Origin: Vibrio furnissii CIP 102972
GTDB taxonomy: Bacteria; Pseudomonadota; Gammaproteobacteria; Enterobacterales; Vibrionaceae
Direction: 5' to 3'
Assembly: GCF_000176175.1 (NCBI RefSeq)
Contig: NZ_ACZP01000014.1
Location: 248,001-312,000 of the forward strand
Length of the DNA stretch: 64,000 nucleotides
The notes beneath the pieces are model-generated. The model was not told the origin of the DNA, made no database searches, and was given only the letters and a program-made list of their open reading frames with translations. This document shows positions 42,396 through 52,903 of this stretch, piece by piece (positions within the stretch are counted from its first letter, which is position 1; each line of letters starts with the position of its first letter). Both the position numbers and the translations under genes were made by a program.

Positions 42396-45272
42396 ATGAC
42401 GAAGCGCCTCTATCCGCTGAGCATTCAAATCAGCAGCTTATTTCTGATATTAGTCACATTGATCGGTGCTGCTCTGATTGCCATCAGCTACCAACATTCA
42501 CAACAATTATTGACCACCAGTGCGAAAGAAATCAGCCACGAAAATAGTCGAAAACTGGAAGCGGCGTTTCGCCAAAGCGCTTCCCCCATTCTGGCCACAT
42601 TGGACTTTATGGCGTTCAGCGATTTTATCGACAAAGAGCGCCACGCCAATGACGAAGCGCGCTGGCTCGGCTCGTTAAAACTGGTGTTTGAGCGCAATGA
42701 AGACTTGGTTGCGCTGTACTTTGGCAACGATGACGGCGATTTCACCATGATTCGTCCGCTATTAACGCCTGAAGCGCGCGAACGCTTTGAAGCACCACCA
42801 GAAGCCTCGTTGTTTATCAACCAAACGAAAGTCGATGGCACCAACAACATCTACTTCCTCAACTCAGAATTTGAGCTGATTGACCAACGCCAGATGCGCA
42901 ACAATGAGTACGACCCGCGCCAGCGACCTTGGTATCAATCGGCACAAAATGACGGTGCCATTCGCCTCACCGAACCTTACTTCTTCTACTTCCTCAAAAC
43001 CCATGGGGTGACGCTGTCGCGCCGCTCGGTCGATGGAAAAAAAGTAGTCGCTGCCGATTTCACGCTGGATTCGCTCTCCAACCAAATTGCGCGCATTGGC
43101 TACTCGGCCAACACCAAACTGGCGCTGTTTGACCACCAATTCCGCCTGCTCGCGGAACATAACACGGCGATGGCCGTCGGCGACGACGCACCGGACACCA
43201 AAACCAAGCTGGCCTCTGGCATCTTTGCCTCAGTCGCCAATCGCATCAGTAGCCAAACCTTGTATGAAACCACCGACTTTGAAGGCGAGGATTGGTCAAT
43301 CACCCTCACGCCCGTCACGCTCAACAATCACGTGCATCTGCTGTTAGCCGAAGCGACGCCGCAAAACGATCTGCTCGCGTCGTTGTTATCGATGCGCGAC
43401 AAACAAGTCGCCGTCGCGATTGCGCTGCTGGCCATCTGCTTTGTGTTGGTGTGGTTGGTGGCGACCCGTTTGGCCAGCCCGCTGACCAATCTGGTGATTC
43501 AGACCGACAACATCGCGCGTTTTGACTTTAAAAAGACGCGCTACCCCAAAAGCGTGATCAAAGAGGTCGCCGACTTAACCCAATCCATCGAACTGATGGA
43601 ACACACGCTGCACGATTTGTTGCGCTTGCTGCGCGATACGGCGTCGAACCAGCAGTTTGATGTGTTAGCCAAAACCATCACGCATCAAAGTTATTTGGTC
43701 ACACGTGCAGAAACCATTTTGCTCTACACCTACTCCAACGAGAAACAGCAATTCGCCACCGTGGCCAATCACGCCATCATTCCGTTCAAAATTGATCTCA
43801 ATGATTTGGTGCAAGACACGCCGTGGCTGCTGGCAGAGCTACGCAAAGGCGAAATTGTTCACCTCACACGTGACGACAACATTCTGCGCAAACATAAAGA
43901 TCAGCTCTACAACAGCGACATTTACCTATTCCCGCTGCTCAATCGCGCCAAACAGTTGGTCGGGGTGCTCAACCTCGGTTATGAACGCACCACCACCAAA
44001 GCCCAACTCGACAAACACGCGTTTCTGCGTGAGGTGCTGAGCTTTGCGGAAATAGCCAAAGACAACATCGACAAGATGCAACAGCAAAAAGACATGCTCA
44101 ATGCCTTTATTGCCCTGATTGCATCGGCCATCGATACCAAGTCGCCATACACAGGCGGCCACTGTCAGCGCGTGCCGGAGCTGACGAAAATGCTCACCGA
44201 AGCCGCCGCCAAAGATAACCACTACTTCCCCCATTTCAAGATGAGCAGCGAACAGTGGGAAGAACTGATGTTGGCCGCATGGATGCACGATTGCGGCAAA
44301 GTCACCACACCCGAATATGTGGTCGACAAGGCCACCAAACTGGAAACCATTTACGACCGCATTCACGAAATTCGCATGCGTTTTGAATTACTCAAATTGC
44401 AGGCAGAAAGCGACTACTGGCAAGCGCTCGCGAGCGGCGGCGATGCCAACGCGTTGAAGGCTGAATTGGATGCCACACAAGCCACCTTGGATGAGGAGTT
44501 TGCCTTTGTCGCCAACTGCAACATCGGCGGCGAATTCATGAGTGATGAAGACATTGAACGCCTCAGTCAGATTGCCCAGCGTCAATGGAAGCGCACACTG
44601 GATGACCAACTCGGTATTTCTTGGTTGGAAAGCGAACGCTGCGACGAAAAAGCCGATCTGCCCGTGATGGAACATTTACTCGCCGACAAAGCGGTGCATT
44701 GCGTGCCTTGGGAGGCCGGGAAACGCCCGCAAGATGCGTGGCTGGAAGAGTTCATCCTCAAACCCGGGGCGCTACAACACAACCGCGGTGAACTATACAA
44801 CCTCAGCATTCGCCGTGGCACCTTGACCGAAGAAGAGCGTTTTATCATCAATGACCACATCGTGCAGACCATTGTGATGCTGCAACGCCTGCCCTATCCA
44901 GAGCACCTAAAAAATGTGCCGGATATTGCCGGCGGTCACCATGAACGCATGGATGGCAAAGGCTATCCGCGTGGGCTCCATGAAGATGAGCTGTCGATTC
45001 CAGCGCGCGTGATGGCGATTGCTGATGTGTTTGAAGCGCTCACCTCCAATGATCGCCCGTACAAAAAAGCCAAAACCCTGTCGGAATCAATCAACATCAT
45101 GACCAGCATGGCGACCTCCGGACATATCGATCCCAAACTCTACGTGCTGTTCCTCGAAAAAAGTATTCACCAAGCGTATGCCGAGCGTTTTCTTGACGAC
45201 GAACAGCGCAATGAAGTCGATATCGCCGAGCACATCAAGCGCGTCAAAGCCTACATGAAAGCGCAGTTCTAA
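42396..45272 (+). CDS. membrane sensor with Cache, HAMP, GAF and HD-GYP domains
   Basis: Protein of 958 residues. Helices at about 10-32 and 335-360 flank a periplasmic double-Cache-like sensor with WYQSAQ. A HAMP-like linker (ASPLTNLVIQTDNIARF) follows, then a GAF-like region and, from about 570, an HD-GYP domain: GGHCQRVPELT, AAWMHDCGKV (HD pair) and, after a roughly 200-residue insertion, GHHERMDGKGYPRGL (GYP motif) and ARVMAIADVFEALTSNDRPYK. It probably hydrolyses c-di-GMP in response to a periplasmic ligand. The ATG at 42396 has GGAATGG upstream; one four codons earlier has none. A hairpin follows the stop. Confidence 0.9.
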   Translation: MTKRLYPLSIQISSLFLILVTLIGAALIAISYQHSQQLLTTSAKEISHENSRKLEAAFRQSASPILATLDFMAFSDFIDKERHANDEARWLGSLKLVFERNEDLVALYFGNDDGDFTMIRPLLTPEARERFEAPPEASLFINQTKVDGTNNIYFLNSEFELIDQRQMRNNEYDPRQRPWYQSAQNDGAIRLTEPYFFYFLKTHGVTLSRRSVDGKKVVAADFTLDSLSNQIARIGYSANTKLALFDHQFRLLAEHNTAMAVGDDAPDTKTKLASGIFASVANRISSQTLYETTDFEGEDWSITLTPVTLNNHVHLLLAEATPQNDLLASLLSMRDKQVAVAIALLAICFVLVWLVATRLASPLTNLVIQTDNIARFDFKKTRYPKSVIKEVADLTQSIELMEHTLHDLLRLLRDTASNQQFDVLAKTITHQSYLVTRAETILLYTYSNEKQQFATVANHAIIPFKIDLNDLVQDTPWLLAELRKGEIVHLTRDDNILRKHKDQLYNSDIYLFPLLNRAKQLVGVLNLGYERTTTKAQLDKHAFLREVLSFAEIAKDNIDKMQQQKDMLNAFIALIASAIDTKSPYTGGHCQRVPELTKMLTEAAAKDNHYFPHFKMSSEQWEELMLAAWMHDCGKVTTPEYVVDKATKLETIYDRIHEIRMRFELLKLQAESDYWQALASGGDANALKAELDATQATLDEEFAFVANCNIGGEFMSDEDIERLSQIAQRQWKRTLDDQLGISWLESERCDEKADLPVMEHLLADKAVHCVPWEAGKRPQDAWLEEFILKPGALQHNRGELYNLSIRRGTLTEEERFIINDHIVQTIVMLQRLPYPEHLKNVPDIAGGHHERMDGKGYPRGLHEDELSIPARVMAIADVFEALTSNDRPYKKAKTLSESINIMTSMATSGHIDPKLYVLFLEKSIHQAYAERFLDDEQRNEVDIAEHIKRVKAYMKAQF

Positions 45273-45298
45273 CTAGAGCAATCACTCTATATGCAATC

Positions 45299-45326
45299 AA
45301 AGCGGCCAAATTCGGCCGCTTCCTTT
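45299..45326 (+). terminator. likely terminator of the HD-GYP gene
   Basis: Eight-base perfect arms (45300-45307, 45314-45321) around a 6-base loop, followed by CCTTTAAAA; the T tract is weak. Confidence 0.6.
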
Positions 45327-45423
45327 AAAATGAACCACTTACCTAAAAAACGACTCAATATTTAATCGATTGCGTTATCAATAGTTGATGTGTGTCAAAT
45401 AGTCGTAGACAATAGACACCCGG

Positions 45424-45459
45424 GCGAGATCGCAAATCTACTTGTATTTGTGATCTCGC
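45424..45459 (+). promoter_or_regulatory. 14-bp dyad / leader stem-loop upstream of zwf
   Basis: Arms 45424-45437 and 45446-45459 pair at 13 of 14 positions plus one G-U pair, with an 8-base loop, then TATCGGTTTT. It could be an operator or an RNA hairpin in the zwf leader, about 105 bases before the start. Confidence 0.55.
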
Positions 45460-45564
45460 TATCGGTTTTGTCTATATGAATGATAGGCACGGCCTTCTTT
45501 CTATTTGTGTATTGCGCTGCTAGGGTTGGCGCATGCTAACTACCTCGTTTTTAAGGGAAAGATG

Positions 45565-47067
45565 ATGGTAATACCTGAAAACAGCAGCATCGTGATTTTT
45601 GGTGCTTCGGGAGACTTGACGTACCGCAAGTTGATTCCTGCTCTGTATCACTTGTATGCGAGCAAACAACTGCCAGAATCCTTTGCTATTTTGGGCGTAA
45701 GCCGAACTGAATACAGCGATGAGTCATACCGCGAGAAGTTAAAGCGCTCACTCAAGGAACTGGAGAAGACAGAACCTGAGATTCTTGAAGCCTTCTGTGA
45801 ACATCTTCACTATCAAGCAATCAATACATCCGATGTGGATGATTACGCGAAACTCACCACTCGCCTTGATCAACTTGCTGACAAGTACGATCAAACGGAA
45901 CGCAATACACTTTTCTACCTTGCGACCCCACCAAGCCTTTACGGCGTGATTCCTGGGTGTCTTGCCGCTCACGGATTGAACGAAGAGAAAAACGGCTGGA
46001 AACGTCTGATCATCGAAAAACCATTTGGTTACGATCTGAAGTCGGCGCAAGAGCTGGATATCGAAATCCACAACCATTTCAAAGAGCACCAGATCTACCG
46101 TATCGACCACTACTTGGGTAAAGAAACGGTCCAAAACCTGCTGGTATTCCGCTTTGCCAACGGCATGTTTGAACCTCTGTGGAACCGCAACTTCATCGAC
46201 TACGTTGAAATCACAGGCGCGGAATTCCTTGGTGTGGAAGAACGTGGCGGTTACTACGATGGATCAGGCGCCGTACGCGACATGTTCCAAAACCACCTGC
46301 TGCAAGTCTTGGCCATGGTCGGTATGGAACCCCCAGCGGCGATCAACGCCAACTCGATTCGTAACGAAGTCAACAAAGTGCTGCAAAGCCTGCAACCTTT
46401 GTCAGACGAGGATCTGCGCAAGAACTTGGTGCTGGGCCAGTACACCGAATCGGAAGTGCGCGGTCAGTTTCTACCGGGTTACCGAAATGAACATGGCGTT
46501 GCAGAAGATTCACGTACCGAAACGTATGTGGCGCTGAAAATGTTCATCAACAACTGGCGTTGGAATGGCGTGCCATTCTACGTGCGCTCGGGTAAACGCC
46601 TGCCAACACGCGTGACCGAAGTGGTTATTCACTTCAAACGCACACCGCACCCAGTCTTTGGTCAAAACGCACCGGAAAACAAACTGATTATTCGTATTCA
46701 GCCGGACGAAGGCATCCTGATGAGCTTTGGTTTGAAAGAGCCAGGCGCAGGCTTCAAGGCGAAAGAAGTATCGATGAACTTCCACTACACATCGCTTGAA
46801 GAGACCACGATGCTGACCGCTTACGAGCGTTTGCTGCTGGACGCGCTGAACGGTGATGCGACTCTGTTTGCCCGTACCGATGCGGTGGAAGCGTGTTGGA
46901 AGTTTGTTCAGCCAATTTTGGACTTCAAACAAGACCCGCAATCCCTGTATGGTTATGCGTGTGGTACGTGGGGGCCAAAAGAGTCTGACGAGCTGTTGAC
47001 CAACGACGGCCGCGACTGGCGTTACCCATGTAAAAACCTGACGAACACGGACTACTGCGAACTATGA
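45565..47067 (+). CDS. zwf: glucose-6-phosphate dehydrogenase
   Basis: Protein of 500 residues. [23 protein letters not shown] near the N terminus is the NADP site, [15 protein letters not shown] the substrate/catalytic motif, and the middle [16 protein letters not shown] is typical. It makes 6-phosphogluconolactone and NADPH. Two adjacent ATGs (45562, 45565) follow AAGGGAAAG; the second gives better spacing. The stop overlaps pgl, and gnd follows, so the oxidative pentose phosphate genes form one operon. A 14-base dyad lies in the leader. Confidence 0.97.
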   Translation: MVIPENSSIVIFGASGDLTYRKLIPALYHLYASKQLPESFAILGVSRTEYSDESYREKLKRSLKELEKTEPEILEAFCEHLHYQAINTSDVDDYAKLTTRLDQLADKYDQTERNTLFYLATPPSLYGVIPGCLAAHGLNEEKNGWKRLIIEKPFGYDLKSAQELDIEIHNHFKEHQIYRIDHYLGKETVQNLLVFRFANGMFEPLWNRNFIDYVEITGAEFLGVEERGGYYDGSGAVRDMFQNHLLQVLAMVGMEPPAAINANSIRNEVNKVLQSLQPLSDEDLRKNLVLGQYTESEVRGQFLPGYRNEHGVAEDSRTETYVALKMFINNWRWNGVPFYVRSGKRLPTRVTEVVIHFKRTPHPVFGQNAPENKLIIRIQPDEGILMSFGLKEPGAGFKAKEVSMNFHYTSLEETTMLTAYERLLLDALNGDATLFARTDAVEACWKFVQPILDFKQDPQSLYGYACGTWGPKESDELLTNDGRDWRYPCKNLTNTDYCEL

Positions 47068-47780
47068 TCAATCATAAGATTTTTCCAACTGCCGATGCGG
47101 TGGTTGAATCCTTAGCGAATGACATGAAAGCGTACAGCGAGCTCGGTCGCCCTGTGCACATCTCACTGTCTGGCGGCAGCACACCTAAAATGCTGTTCAA
47201 ACTGCTGGCTTCTGACGCATACGCCACTACAATTCAGTGGCACAATCTGCACTTCTGGTGGGGCGATGAACGCTGCGTTGCACCAGACGATGCCGAGAGC
47301 AACTACGGTGAAGCCAACGCGCTGCTGTTTAGCCACATCGACTTGCCTGCAGCCAACATTCACCGCATTCTGGGTGAAAACGAGCCACAAGCTGAAGCGC
47401 AGCGCTTCGCGCAAGAAATGGCAGACATCATTCCATCAGAAAACGGCACACCCGTGTTTGATTGGATTCTGTTGGGTGTTGGCGCCGATGGCCATACCGC
47501 ATCGCTATTTCCGGGCAAAACCAACTACGACGATGAACATCTGTCGCTGGTTGCAACGCATCCGGAATCCGGCCAGCTTCGCGTGTCAAAAACGGCGAAA
47601 GTGCTGGAAGCAGCAAAACGTATCAGTTATCTCGTTCTTGGCGCTGGTAAAGCCGAGATCGTTTATGAAATTCACACAACTCCAGCCGAAGATCTGCCTT
47701 ACCCGGCAGCAAAAATCCAGTCCACGACTGGTGAAACGGAGTGGTATTTAGATTTAGACGCAGCAACGAAGATTGCGTGA
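47064..47780 (+). CDS. pgl: 6-phosphogluconolactonase
   Basis: Protein of 238 residues of the DevB/NagB-like fold. [19 protein letters not shown] near 31-49 and [21 protein letters not shown] near 68-88 are Pgl signatures, as is [19 protein letters not shown]. It hydrolyses 6-phosphogluconolactone to 6-phosphogluconate. The ATG overlaps the zwf stop (ATGA), so translation is coupled. Confidence 0.97.
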   Translation: MINHKIFPTADAVVESLANDMKAYSELGRPVHISLSGGSTPKMLFKLLASDAYATTIQWHNLHFWWGDERCVAPDDAESNYGEANALLFSHIDLPAANIHRILGENEPQAEAQRFAQEMADIIPSENGTPVFDWILLGVGADGHTASLFPGKTNYDDEHLSLVATHPESGQLRVSKTAKVLEAAKRISYLVLGAGKAEIVYEIHTTPAEDLPYPAAKIQSTTGETEWYLDLDAATKIA

Positions 47781-47794
47781 AGGAGAGAAATAAA

Positions 47795-49243
47795 ATGAAA
47801 GGTGATATCGGTGTAATTGGCTTGGCAGTAATGGGCCAAAACCTAATCCTGAACATGAACGACCACGGCTTTAAAGTGGTTGCGCACAACCGTACTGCGG
47901 CCAAAGTTGACGAATTCTTGGAAGGCCCTGCCAAAGGCACCAACATCGTTGGCGCTTACACGCTGCAAGAGCTGGTCGACAAACTTGAAACACCACGTAA
48001 AGTGATGCTAATGGTGCGTGCTGGTGCCGTGGTTGATGCGTTCATCGATCAACTGGTTCCTCTGCTAGACAAAGGCGACATCATCATCGACGGTGGTAAC
48101 ACCAACTACCCAGATACCAACCGCCGCGTTGCTGCGCTGCGCGAAAAAGGCATTCACTTCATCGGTACTGGCGTATCCGGCGGTGAAGAAGGTGCGCGTT
48201 TCGGACCATCGATCATGCCTGGTGGCGCACCAGAAGCATGGCCAGCAGTGAAACCGATTTTCCAAGCAATCTCTGCAAAAACTGACTCAGGCGAGCCATG
48301 CTGTGATTGGGTAGGTAACGACGGTGCAGGTCACTTCGTGAAAATGGTTCACAACGGTATCGAATACGGCGACATGCAGCTGATCACTGAAGCGTACCAG
48401 TTCATGAAAGATGGCCTGGGTATGACTGCAGAAGAGATGCAAGCCGTATTTGCAGACTGGAACACCACCGAACTGAACAGCTACTTGGTAGAAATCACCG
48501 CAGACATCCTTGGCTACAAAGATGAAGACGGTGAAGCGCTGGTTGAGAAAATTCTCGACACGGCAGGCCAAAAAGGTACCGGTAAATGGACAGGTATCAA
48601 CGCACTGGATCTGGGTATTCCACTAACGCTGATCTCTGAATCTGTATTTGCGCGCTGCTTGTCTGCACTGAAAGACCAACGTGTTGAAGCCGAAAAACTG
48701 TTTGGCAAAACCATCACGCCAGTTGAAGGTGACAAACAAGTGTGGGTTGATGCACTGCGTCAAGCGCTGCTGGCTTCAAAAATCATCTCTTACGCACAAG
48801 GCTTTATGCTGATGCGTGAAGCATCAAACGAAAACGGCTGGGATCTGAACTACGGTAACGTTGCGCTGATGTGGCGCGGTGGTTGTATCATCCGTTCTGC
48901 ATTCCTGGGCAACATCCGTGATGCATACGAAGCAAACCCAGACCTAGTATTCCTAGGCTCTGATGATTACTTCAAAGGCATCCTGACAGGTAGCCTAGCC
49001 GCATGGCGTAAAGTGGCAGCGAAATCGCTAGAAGCGGGTATTCCAATGCCATGTACCACATCCGCACTGACCTTCCTGGATGGTTACACCACCGCTCGTC
49101 TGCCAGCGAACCTGCTGCAGGCGCAACGTGACTACTTCGGCGCGCACACCTATGAGCGTACTGACCGTGCACGTGGTGAGTTCTTCCACACCAACTGGAC
49201 CGGTACAGGCGGTGATACTGCGTCGACAACTTACGACGTATAA
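47795..49243 (+). CDS. gnd: 6-phosphogluconate dehydrogenase, decarboxylating
   Basis: Protein of 482 residues. GVIGLAVMGQNLILNMNDHGF is the NADP site, GTGVSGGEEGARFGPSIMPGG and KMVHNGIEYGDMQLI carry the catalytic Lys region, and WRGGCIIRS and DYFGAHTYER are typical of the C-terminal half. It converts 6-phosphogluconate to ribulose-5-phosphate with release of CO2. AAGGAGAG precedes ATG 47795, which lies 14 bases after pgl. A strong terminator follows. Confidence 0.97.
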   Translation: MKGDIGVIGLAVMGQNLILNMNDHGFKVVAHNRTAAKVDEFLEGPAKGTNIVGAYTLQELVDKLETPRKVMLMVRAGAVVDAFIDQLVPLLDKGDIIIDGGNTNYPDTNRRVAALREKGIHFIGTGVSGGEEGARFGPSIMPGGAPEAWPAVKPIFQAISAKTDSGEPCCDWVGNDGAGHFVKMVHNGIEYGDMQLITEAYQFMKDGLGMTAEEMQAVFADWNTTELNSYLVEITADILGYKDEDGEALVEKILDTAGQKGTGKWTGINALDLGIPLTLISESVFARCLSALKDQRVEAEKLFGKTITPVEGDKQVWVDALRQALLASKIISYAQGFMLMREASNENGWDLNYGNVALMWRGGCIIRSAFLGNIRDAYEANPDLVFLGSDDYFKGILTGSLAAWRKVAAKSLEAGIPMPCTTSALTFLDGYTTARLPANLLQAQRDYFGAHTYERTDRARGEFFHTNWTGTGGDTASTTYDV

Positions 49244-49300
49244 GACGTAACTTGGGGCCATATCACCCCCAAGCCTACGCCTGACAATAGAGCATCAAGG

Positions 49301-49336
49301 AGGATGTTAACATCGTTAACATCCTTTATTTTTTGC
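49301..49336 (+). terminator. terminator of the zwf-pgl-gnd operon
   Basis: Eleven-base perfect arms (49301-49311, 49315-49325), 3-base loop, then TTATTTTTT. Confidence 0.9.
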
Positions 49337-49363
49337 TCAGATTTCCTACTTAGAGAACTAACA

Positions 49364-49501
49364 ATGACCTCAAATATTGACTATGTTTTCGTTCCAAAGG
49401 GTTTGGAACAAGAAGCGGGTAAGGAAAAAAAACCACTGTCTGAGCAAGAAGCGAAGCGTCTTGCCATGGTGCAAAAAGCACAACAACAAGGCGGTTTATA
49501 A
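49364..49501 (+). CDS. short conserved-looking hypothetical protein
   Basis: Protein of 45 residues from ATG 49364 with a GAGAA site; a longer start would overlap the gnd terminator. It begins MTSNIDYVFVPKGLEQEAGK and is charged, with Glu/Lys-rich and Gln-rich parts (SEQEAKRLAMVQKAQQQGGL). No membrane segment. It sits between two good terminators and so appears to be its own transcription unit. Function unknown. Confidence 0.65.
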   Translation: MTSNIDYVFVPKGLEQEAGKEKKPLSEQEAKRLAMVQKAQQQGGL

Positions 49502-49516
49502 GTAAACCCACACATG

Positions 49517-49543
49517 AAAAAAGCACCCTTGGGGTGCTTTTTT
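49517..49543. terminator. terminator after the 45-residue ORF
   Basis: Twelve-base arms (49517-49528, 49532-49543) flanked by A and T runs, so it can serve both strands, including the minus-strand gene at 49594. Confidence 0.9.
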
Positions 49544-49593
49544 ATTTGGTGCAGTGCGTCGCGATGGACTCTGAGCGGCCATCCGCCGCGCTT

Positions 49594-49836
49594 TCATCCT
49601 TTGTGCTTTGGCTTGTGTCCTTTGCCCGGATTGTTTTTGCCTTTGAAACTGCGATGTTCTGGTGGCTCAGCCTTGGGCTTTTTGGCGTCACACTCACCCG
49701 CCCCAATCGTGATGCCTTGGGTCGACACTTCCAAGCAATCCGCCGAGAGCGTCACCGGCTCATTGATGAGTTCGACCTTTGCTTGCGCAGCGCCACACAG
49801 CGTCGTGAGCACCATAACCATGCCAATACGTTTCAT
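49594..49836 (-). CDS. small secreted basic protein
   Basis: Protein of 80 residues with a signal peptide (about 1-19, ending AQA). The mature part starts KVELINEPVTLSADCLEVS, has two cysteines (ADCLEV, GECDAKK) that could form a disulfide, and ends in a Lys/Gly/Pro/His-rich tail. Not recognised. It probably acts in the periplasm. The stop lies about 50 bases from the bidirectional terminator at 49517-49543. Confidence 0.6.
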   Translation of the reverse strand: MKRIGMVMVLTTLCGAAQAKVELINEPVTLSADCLEVSTQGITIGAGECDAKKPKAEPPEHRSFKGKNNPGKGHKPKHKG

Positions 49837-49955
49837 TTCTCTTCCTTATCAAACAGACTCGCACGCATTGAACCCGACTCTCATTTTCGGCTCAATATGC
49901 CGCTCGAACCCTGACAAGAAAATCACGTGCTACACACCGTTCGCTAAAAACCGTG

Positions 49956-49985
49956 GATAAAAAACGAGCGCCATGGGCGCTCGTT
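49956..49985 (-). terminator. terminator of the chemoreceptor gene
   Basis: Ten-base perfect arms (49963-49972, 49976-49985), followed on the minus strand by TTTTTTATCC. Confidence 0.88.
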
Positions 49986-50018
49986 GTCATTGAGGATGAT
50001 GAAAAATGCTCAGCACAT

Positions 50019-51758
50019 TTACTGTACTTTAAACTGCCCGACAACGTGCGATAGGCCGTTCGACGTGTCTCCCAATTCACGGCTGATCACATCGGTATCC
50101 GACGCGTTGTGATTGAGTTGACCAATCAGGTTTTGAATCGCCGCCATATTGCGGCTGATTTCCCCGGTCACTTGGCTTTGCTGCTCCGCAGACGTTGCCA
50201 TCAGCGTGTTGAGGTCGTTGATTTCCACCACCGACGTGGTCACCGTGTTGAGTGAGGTCATCACCTTGTGCGTGCTATTCGATGTGGCTTCACAGCTGCG
50301 ACGCGTCGATTCCATCTTGGTCACTACGTTGTCGCTGGTTTGACGTAGTTTCGACAGCATATCGTTGATCTGCGCTGTGCTTTGCTGCGTGCGCGCAGCC
50401 AAGGCGCGAACTTCATCAGCCACCACCGCAAAGCCACGGCCCTGTTCACCCGCACGCGCCGCTTCAATGGCTGCGTTGAGTGCCAGCAAGTTCGTTTGCT
50501 CTGCAATGTCGCCAATCACTTGCAACACGGTGCTGATCTGTTTGGTGTCTTCGCTCATCGCACCAATGGTGTGCGACATTTCTGCCACATCAGATTCCAA
50601 CTCACTGACACTGCTCACAGCATCATTGACGGTGTGTTTCGATTCATCAGCGTACGTATTGGTGCGTTCGGTGAGTTTGGCCGCATCGGAGGCACTTTGC
50701 GCAATCGATGCCGCGGTGGCGCTCATCTCTTCAATCGCAGCAATCACTTGCTCGGTTTCCACCGTGTGCGATTGCAACATCTGAACGTTAGACGCCGATT
50801 GGCTGCTGAGCTGGTTCACCGCACCATCAATTTGCGACGAGGAACTGGAGACCTGAATGAACATGCCTTGCAGCTGTTCAATAAAGCGGTTGATGGAGGC
50901 GGAGATCTGGCCAATTTCGTCTTTCGACGTGGCTTCCAAGCGCTGCGTCAAATCACCGTTGCCTTGTGACAAACCGGCCACCAAATCTTTCAGACGCAAC
51001 AGAGGTTTAAATGCAAAATGCAGCATCAGCACACTGAGCGGAATGATGATCGCAGCGCTCGCCAACAATGCCAAGGTGATCATCCAGTTCAAGCGGTTGG
51101 TGTTGCTTTGAATCTTATCCAAATCGATATACCCGGTCAGCGTCCAGTTTTGATCGCCCACTTTCACTTCGCGAGAAATCGGGATCAAGTTCGTACCGCT
51201 TTTATTAGAAAAGATCGTGACGTTGTTGCTAGAGGTCAATTCAAGGTAGCTGCCTTCCAGCGAATAGTTCTTCAGCACACTTGTCAGCTCATTCAAATCG
51301 AGCACAAAAAAGTTGACCGAATCATCCACGCGTTTGACCGAAATCGTCAGCATCGGATGCCCGTCTTCGATTTCAACCGGGCTGATGGTCGGTTCCATGC
51401 CTTGTGTTTCGGCCAGCCCAATATATTTCTGCGCTTTGGCATCATCCATTGAGCCGGTGTCATCAAAAGCATATCCGCTCACAATCTTAATGATGCGGTA
51501 AAAGCCGGAATTCTCTTTGGTATCGACAATGTCCATCATGCTGAAGTTCAAGCTGCTCGCGAGGGCAATTTTTGCGCCCAGTTCGCTATTGAGCTTGTGA
51601 TCAACCAAGTCGATGTTGTGGGTAATGTTTTTGGTGTCTGACTGATAAATGTAACCACTGATAAAGTGGTTCACGCTCAGGTATGAGACAAGGATGGTGA
51701 CGGTAATGATCGAGACTATTAAAAGTATTAATTTATTTTTAAACGAAAAGTTTTGCAT
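50019..51758 (-). CDS. methyl-accepting chemotaxis protein
   Basis: Protein of 579 residues. Membrane helices at about 10-32 and 225-250 enclose a Cache-like sensor domain of about 190 residues. A HAMP domain ([24 protein letters not shown]) and the MCP signalling hairpin with its conserved tip [32 protein letters not shown] follow. The C terminus ends in VGQFKVQ without a CheR-docking pentapeptide. The ligand is unknown. Transcribed alone, with a terminator after the stop. Confidence 0.93.
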   Translation of the reverse strand: MQNFSFKNKLILLIVSIITVTILVSYLSVNHFISGYIYQSDTKNITHNIDLVDHKLNSELGAKIALASSLNFSMMDIVDTKENSGFYRIIKIVSGYAFDDTGSMDDAKAQKYIGLAETQGMEPTISPVEIEDGHPMLTISVKRVDDSVNFFVLDLNELTSVLKNYSLEGSYLELTSSNNVTIFSNKSGTNLIPISREVKVGDQNWTLTGYIDLDKIQSNTNRLNWMITLALLASAAIIIPLSVLMLHFAFKPLLRLKDLVAGLSQGNGDLTQRLEATSKDEIGQISASINRFIEQLQGMFIQVSSSSSQIDGAVNQLSSQSASNVQMLQSHTVETEQVIAAIEEMSATAASIAQSASDAAKLTERTNTYADESKHTVNDAVSSVSELESDVAEMSHTIGAMSEDTKQISTVLQVIGDIAEQTNLLALNAAIEAARAGEQGRGFAVVADEVRALAARTQQSTAQINDMLSKLRQTSDNVVTKMESTRRSCEATSNSTHKVMTSLNTVTTSVVEINDLNTLMATSAEQQSQVTGEISRNMAAIQNLIGQLNHNASDTDVISRELGDTSNGLSHVVGQFKVQ

Positions 51759-51892
51759 GACACTTTACATCCATCAAAGTGATCTTAGTCCATGGGTATC
51801 CTACACATTGCAGTGCATCTGAAATGTAATGAAAATGTTTCTTATATTCATCTAAACAACATGCTATGCGAGCTTTGTTTTTCATGCAAATA

Positions 51893-52795
51893 CTAAAGTT
51901 TAATATTCTGCCACTGATTGTATTTAAAATAGTCAACAAGGTGATCAATTAAGCTGCGCACGGCCGGAGCCAAATGTTTGCGCGATGGGTAGAGTGCATA
52001 AATATCCATCACACTCGGTTGCCATTGCGCTAACACCGGCACCAACTCGCCGCGCGCCAACGCGCTCTGCACCAAATAGGTCGGTTGCATGCTCACCCCC
52101 ATTCCCAACACGGCGGCACTGAGCAACGTGGTTGCTTCATTGGCGGTCAGGGCGCAGTGCACTTCCACCGCGGCTTGTTCACTTCCGCGGGTCAAATTCC
52201 ACACATGGCGATCAAAGTTTTTGTACCCCAAGCAACGATGCTGCGCTAAATCGGCAGGCGTGCGAATGTCACTGGCGTTTTCTAGGTAATCAGGCGAAGC
52301 CACCAGCACCGAATCACAGCGCCCGATGCGACGACCAATCAACGACGGATCCGGATTGGCTGCGATACGAATTGCCAAGTCTATGCGTTCCGTTACCAAG
52401 TCGGCAGCTCGGTCTTGTACATCAATGTCGATTTCCACCTGCGGGTGATCAGCCAAAAACGAATTGACCGCAGGGATCAATTGTGAAAAGCCAAACGACA
52501 TGCTGGTTGCCACCCGAACTTTGCCTCGCAGCTCATCGCGATTGAGCAAACGGTGTTGCAACCCTTCCGCTTGATCCACCCAAAGTGCCACTTCCGCCAA
52601 GCACTCTTCACCCGCAGTGGTTAACGACACTTTGCGCGTGGTGCGATTGAGCAATCGTACATTCAGCCAGCTCTCCATCGCATCGATGTAACGCGTCACC
52701 ATAGGGCGTGACATCTCCAAGCGATCCGCCGTGGCGGTAAAACTGTTGGTTGTCGCCACATCAATAAACACTTTGGCCGCAATCAGTCTGTCCAT
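51893..52795 (-). CDS. LysR-family transcriptional regulator
   Basis: Protein of 300 residues. The N-terminal helix-turn-helix (KVFIDVATTNSFTATADRLEMSRPMVTRYI, about 8-37) and LNRTTRKVSLTTAGEECL are typical; the effector domain follows. It is divergent from the metallo-beta-lactamase/DsbA-like pair, with about 108 bases between the starts, so it probably controls them (inference from arrangement). Effector unknown. Confidence 0.9.
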   Translation of the reverse strand: MDRLIAAKVFIDVATTNSFTATADRLEMSRPMVTRYIDAMESWLNVRLLNRTTRKVSLTTAGEECLAEVALWVDQAEGLQHRLLNRDELRGKVRVATSMSFGFSQLIPAVNSFLADHPQVEIDIDVQDRAADLVTERIDLAIRIAANPDPSLIGRRIGRCDSVLVASPDYLENASDIRTPADLAQHRCLGYKNFDRHVWNLTRGSEQAAVEVHCALTANEATTLLSAAVLGMGVSMQPTYLVQSALARGELVPVLAQWQPSVMDIYALYPSRKHLAPAVRSLIDHLVDYFKYNQWQNIKL

Positions 52796-52903
52796 AATTA
52801 GCTCGATTTAAGAAACAATGATGCTAATTATTCGCTATATATCCGAACAAGTCCAATCCGTACACTGCGCTCATCAACTCAACGAAGTGAATAGGACAAC
52901 AAC

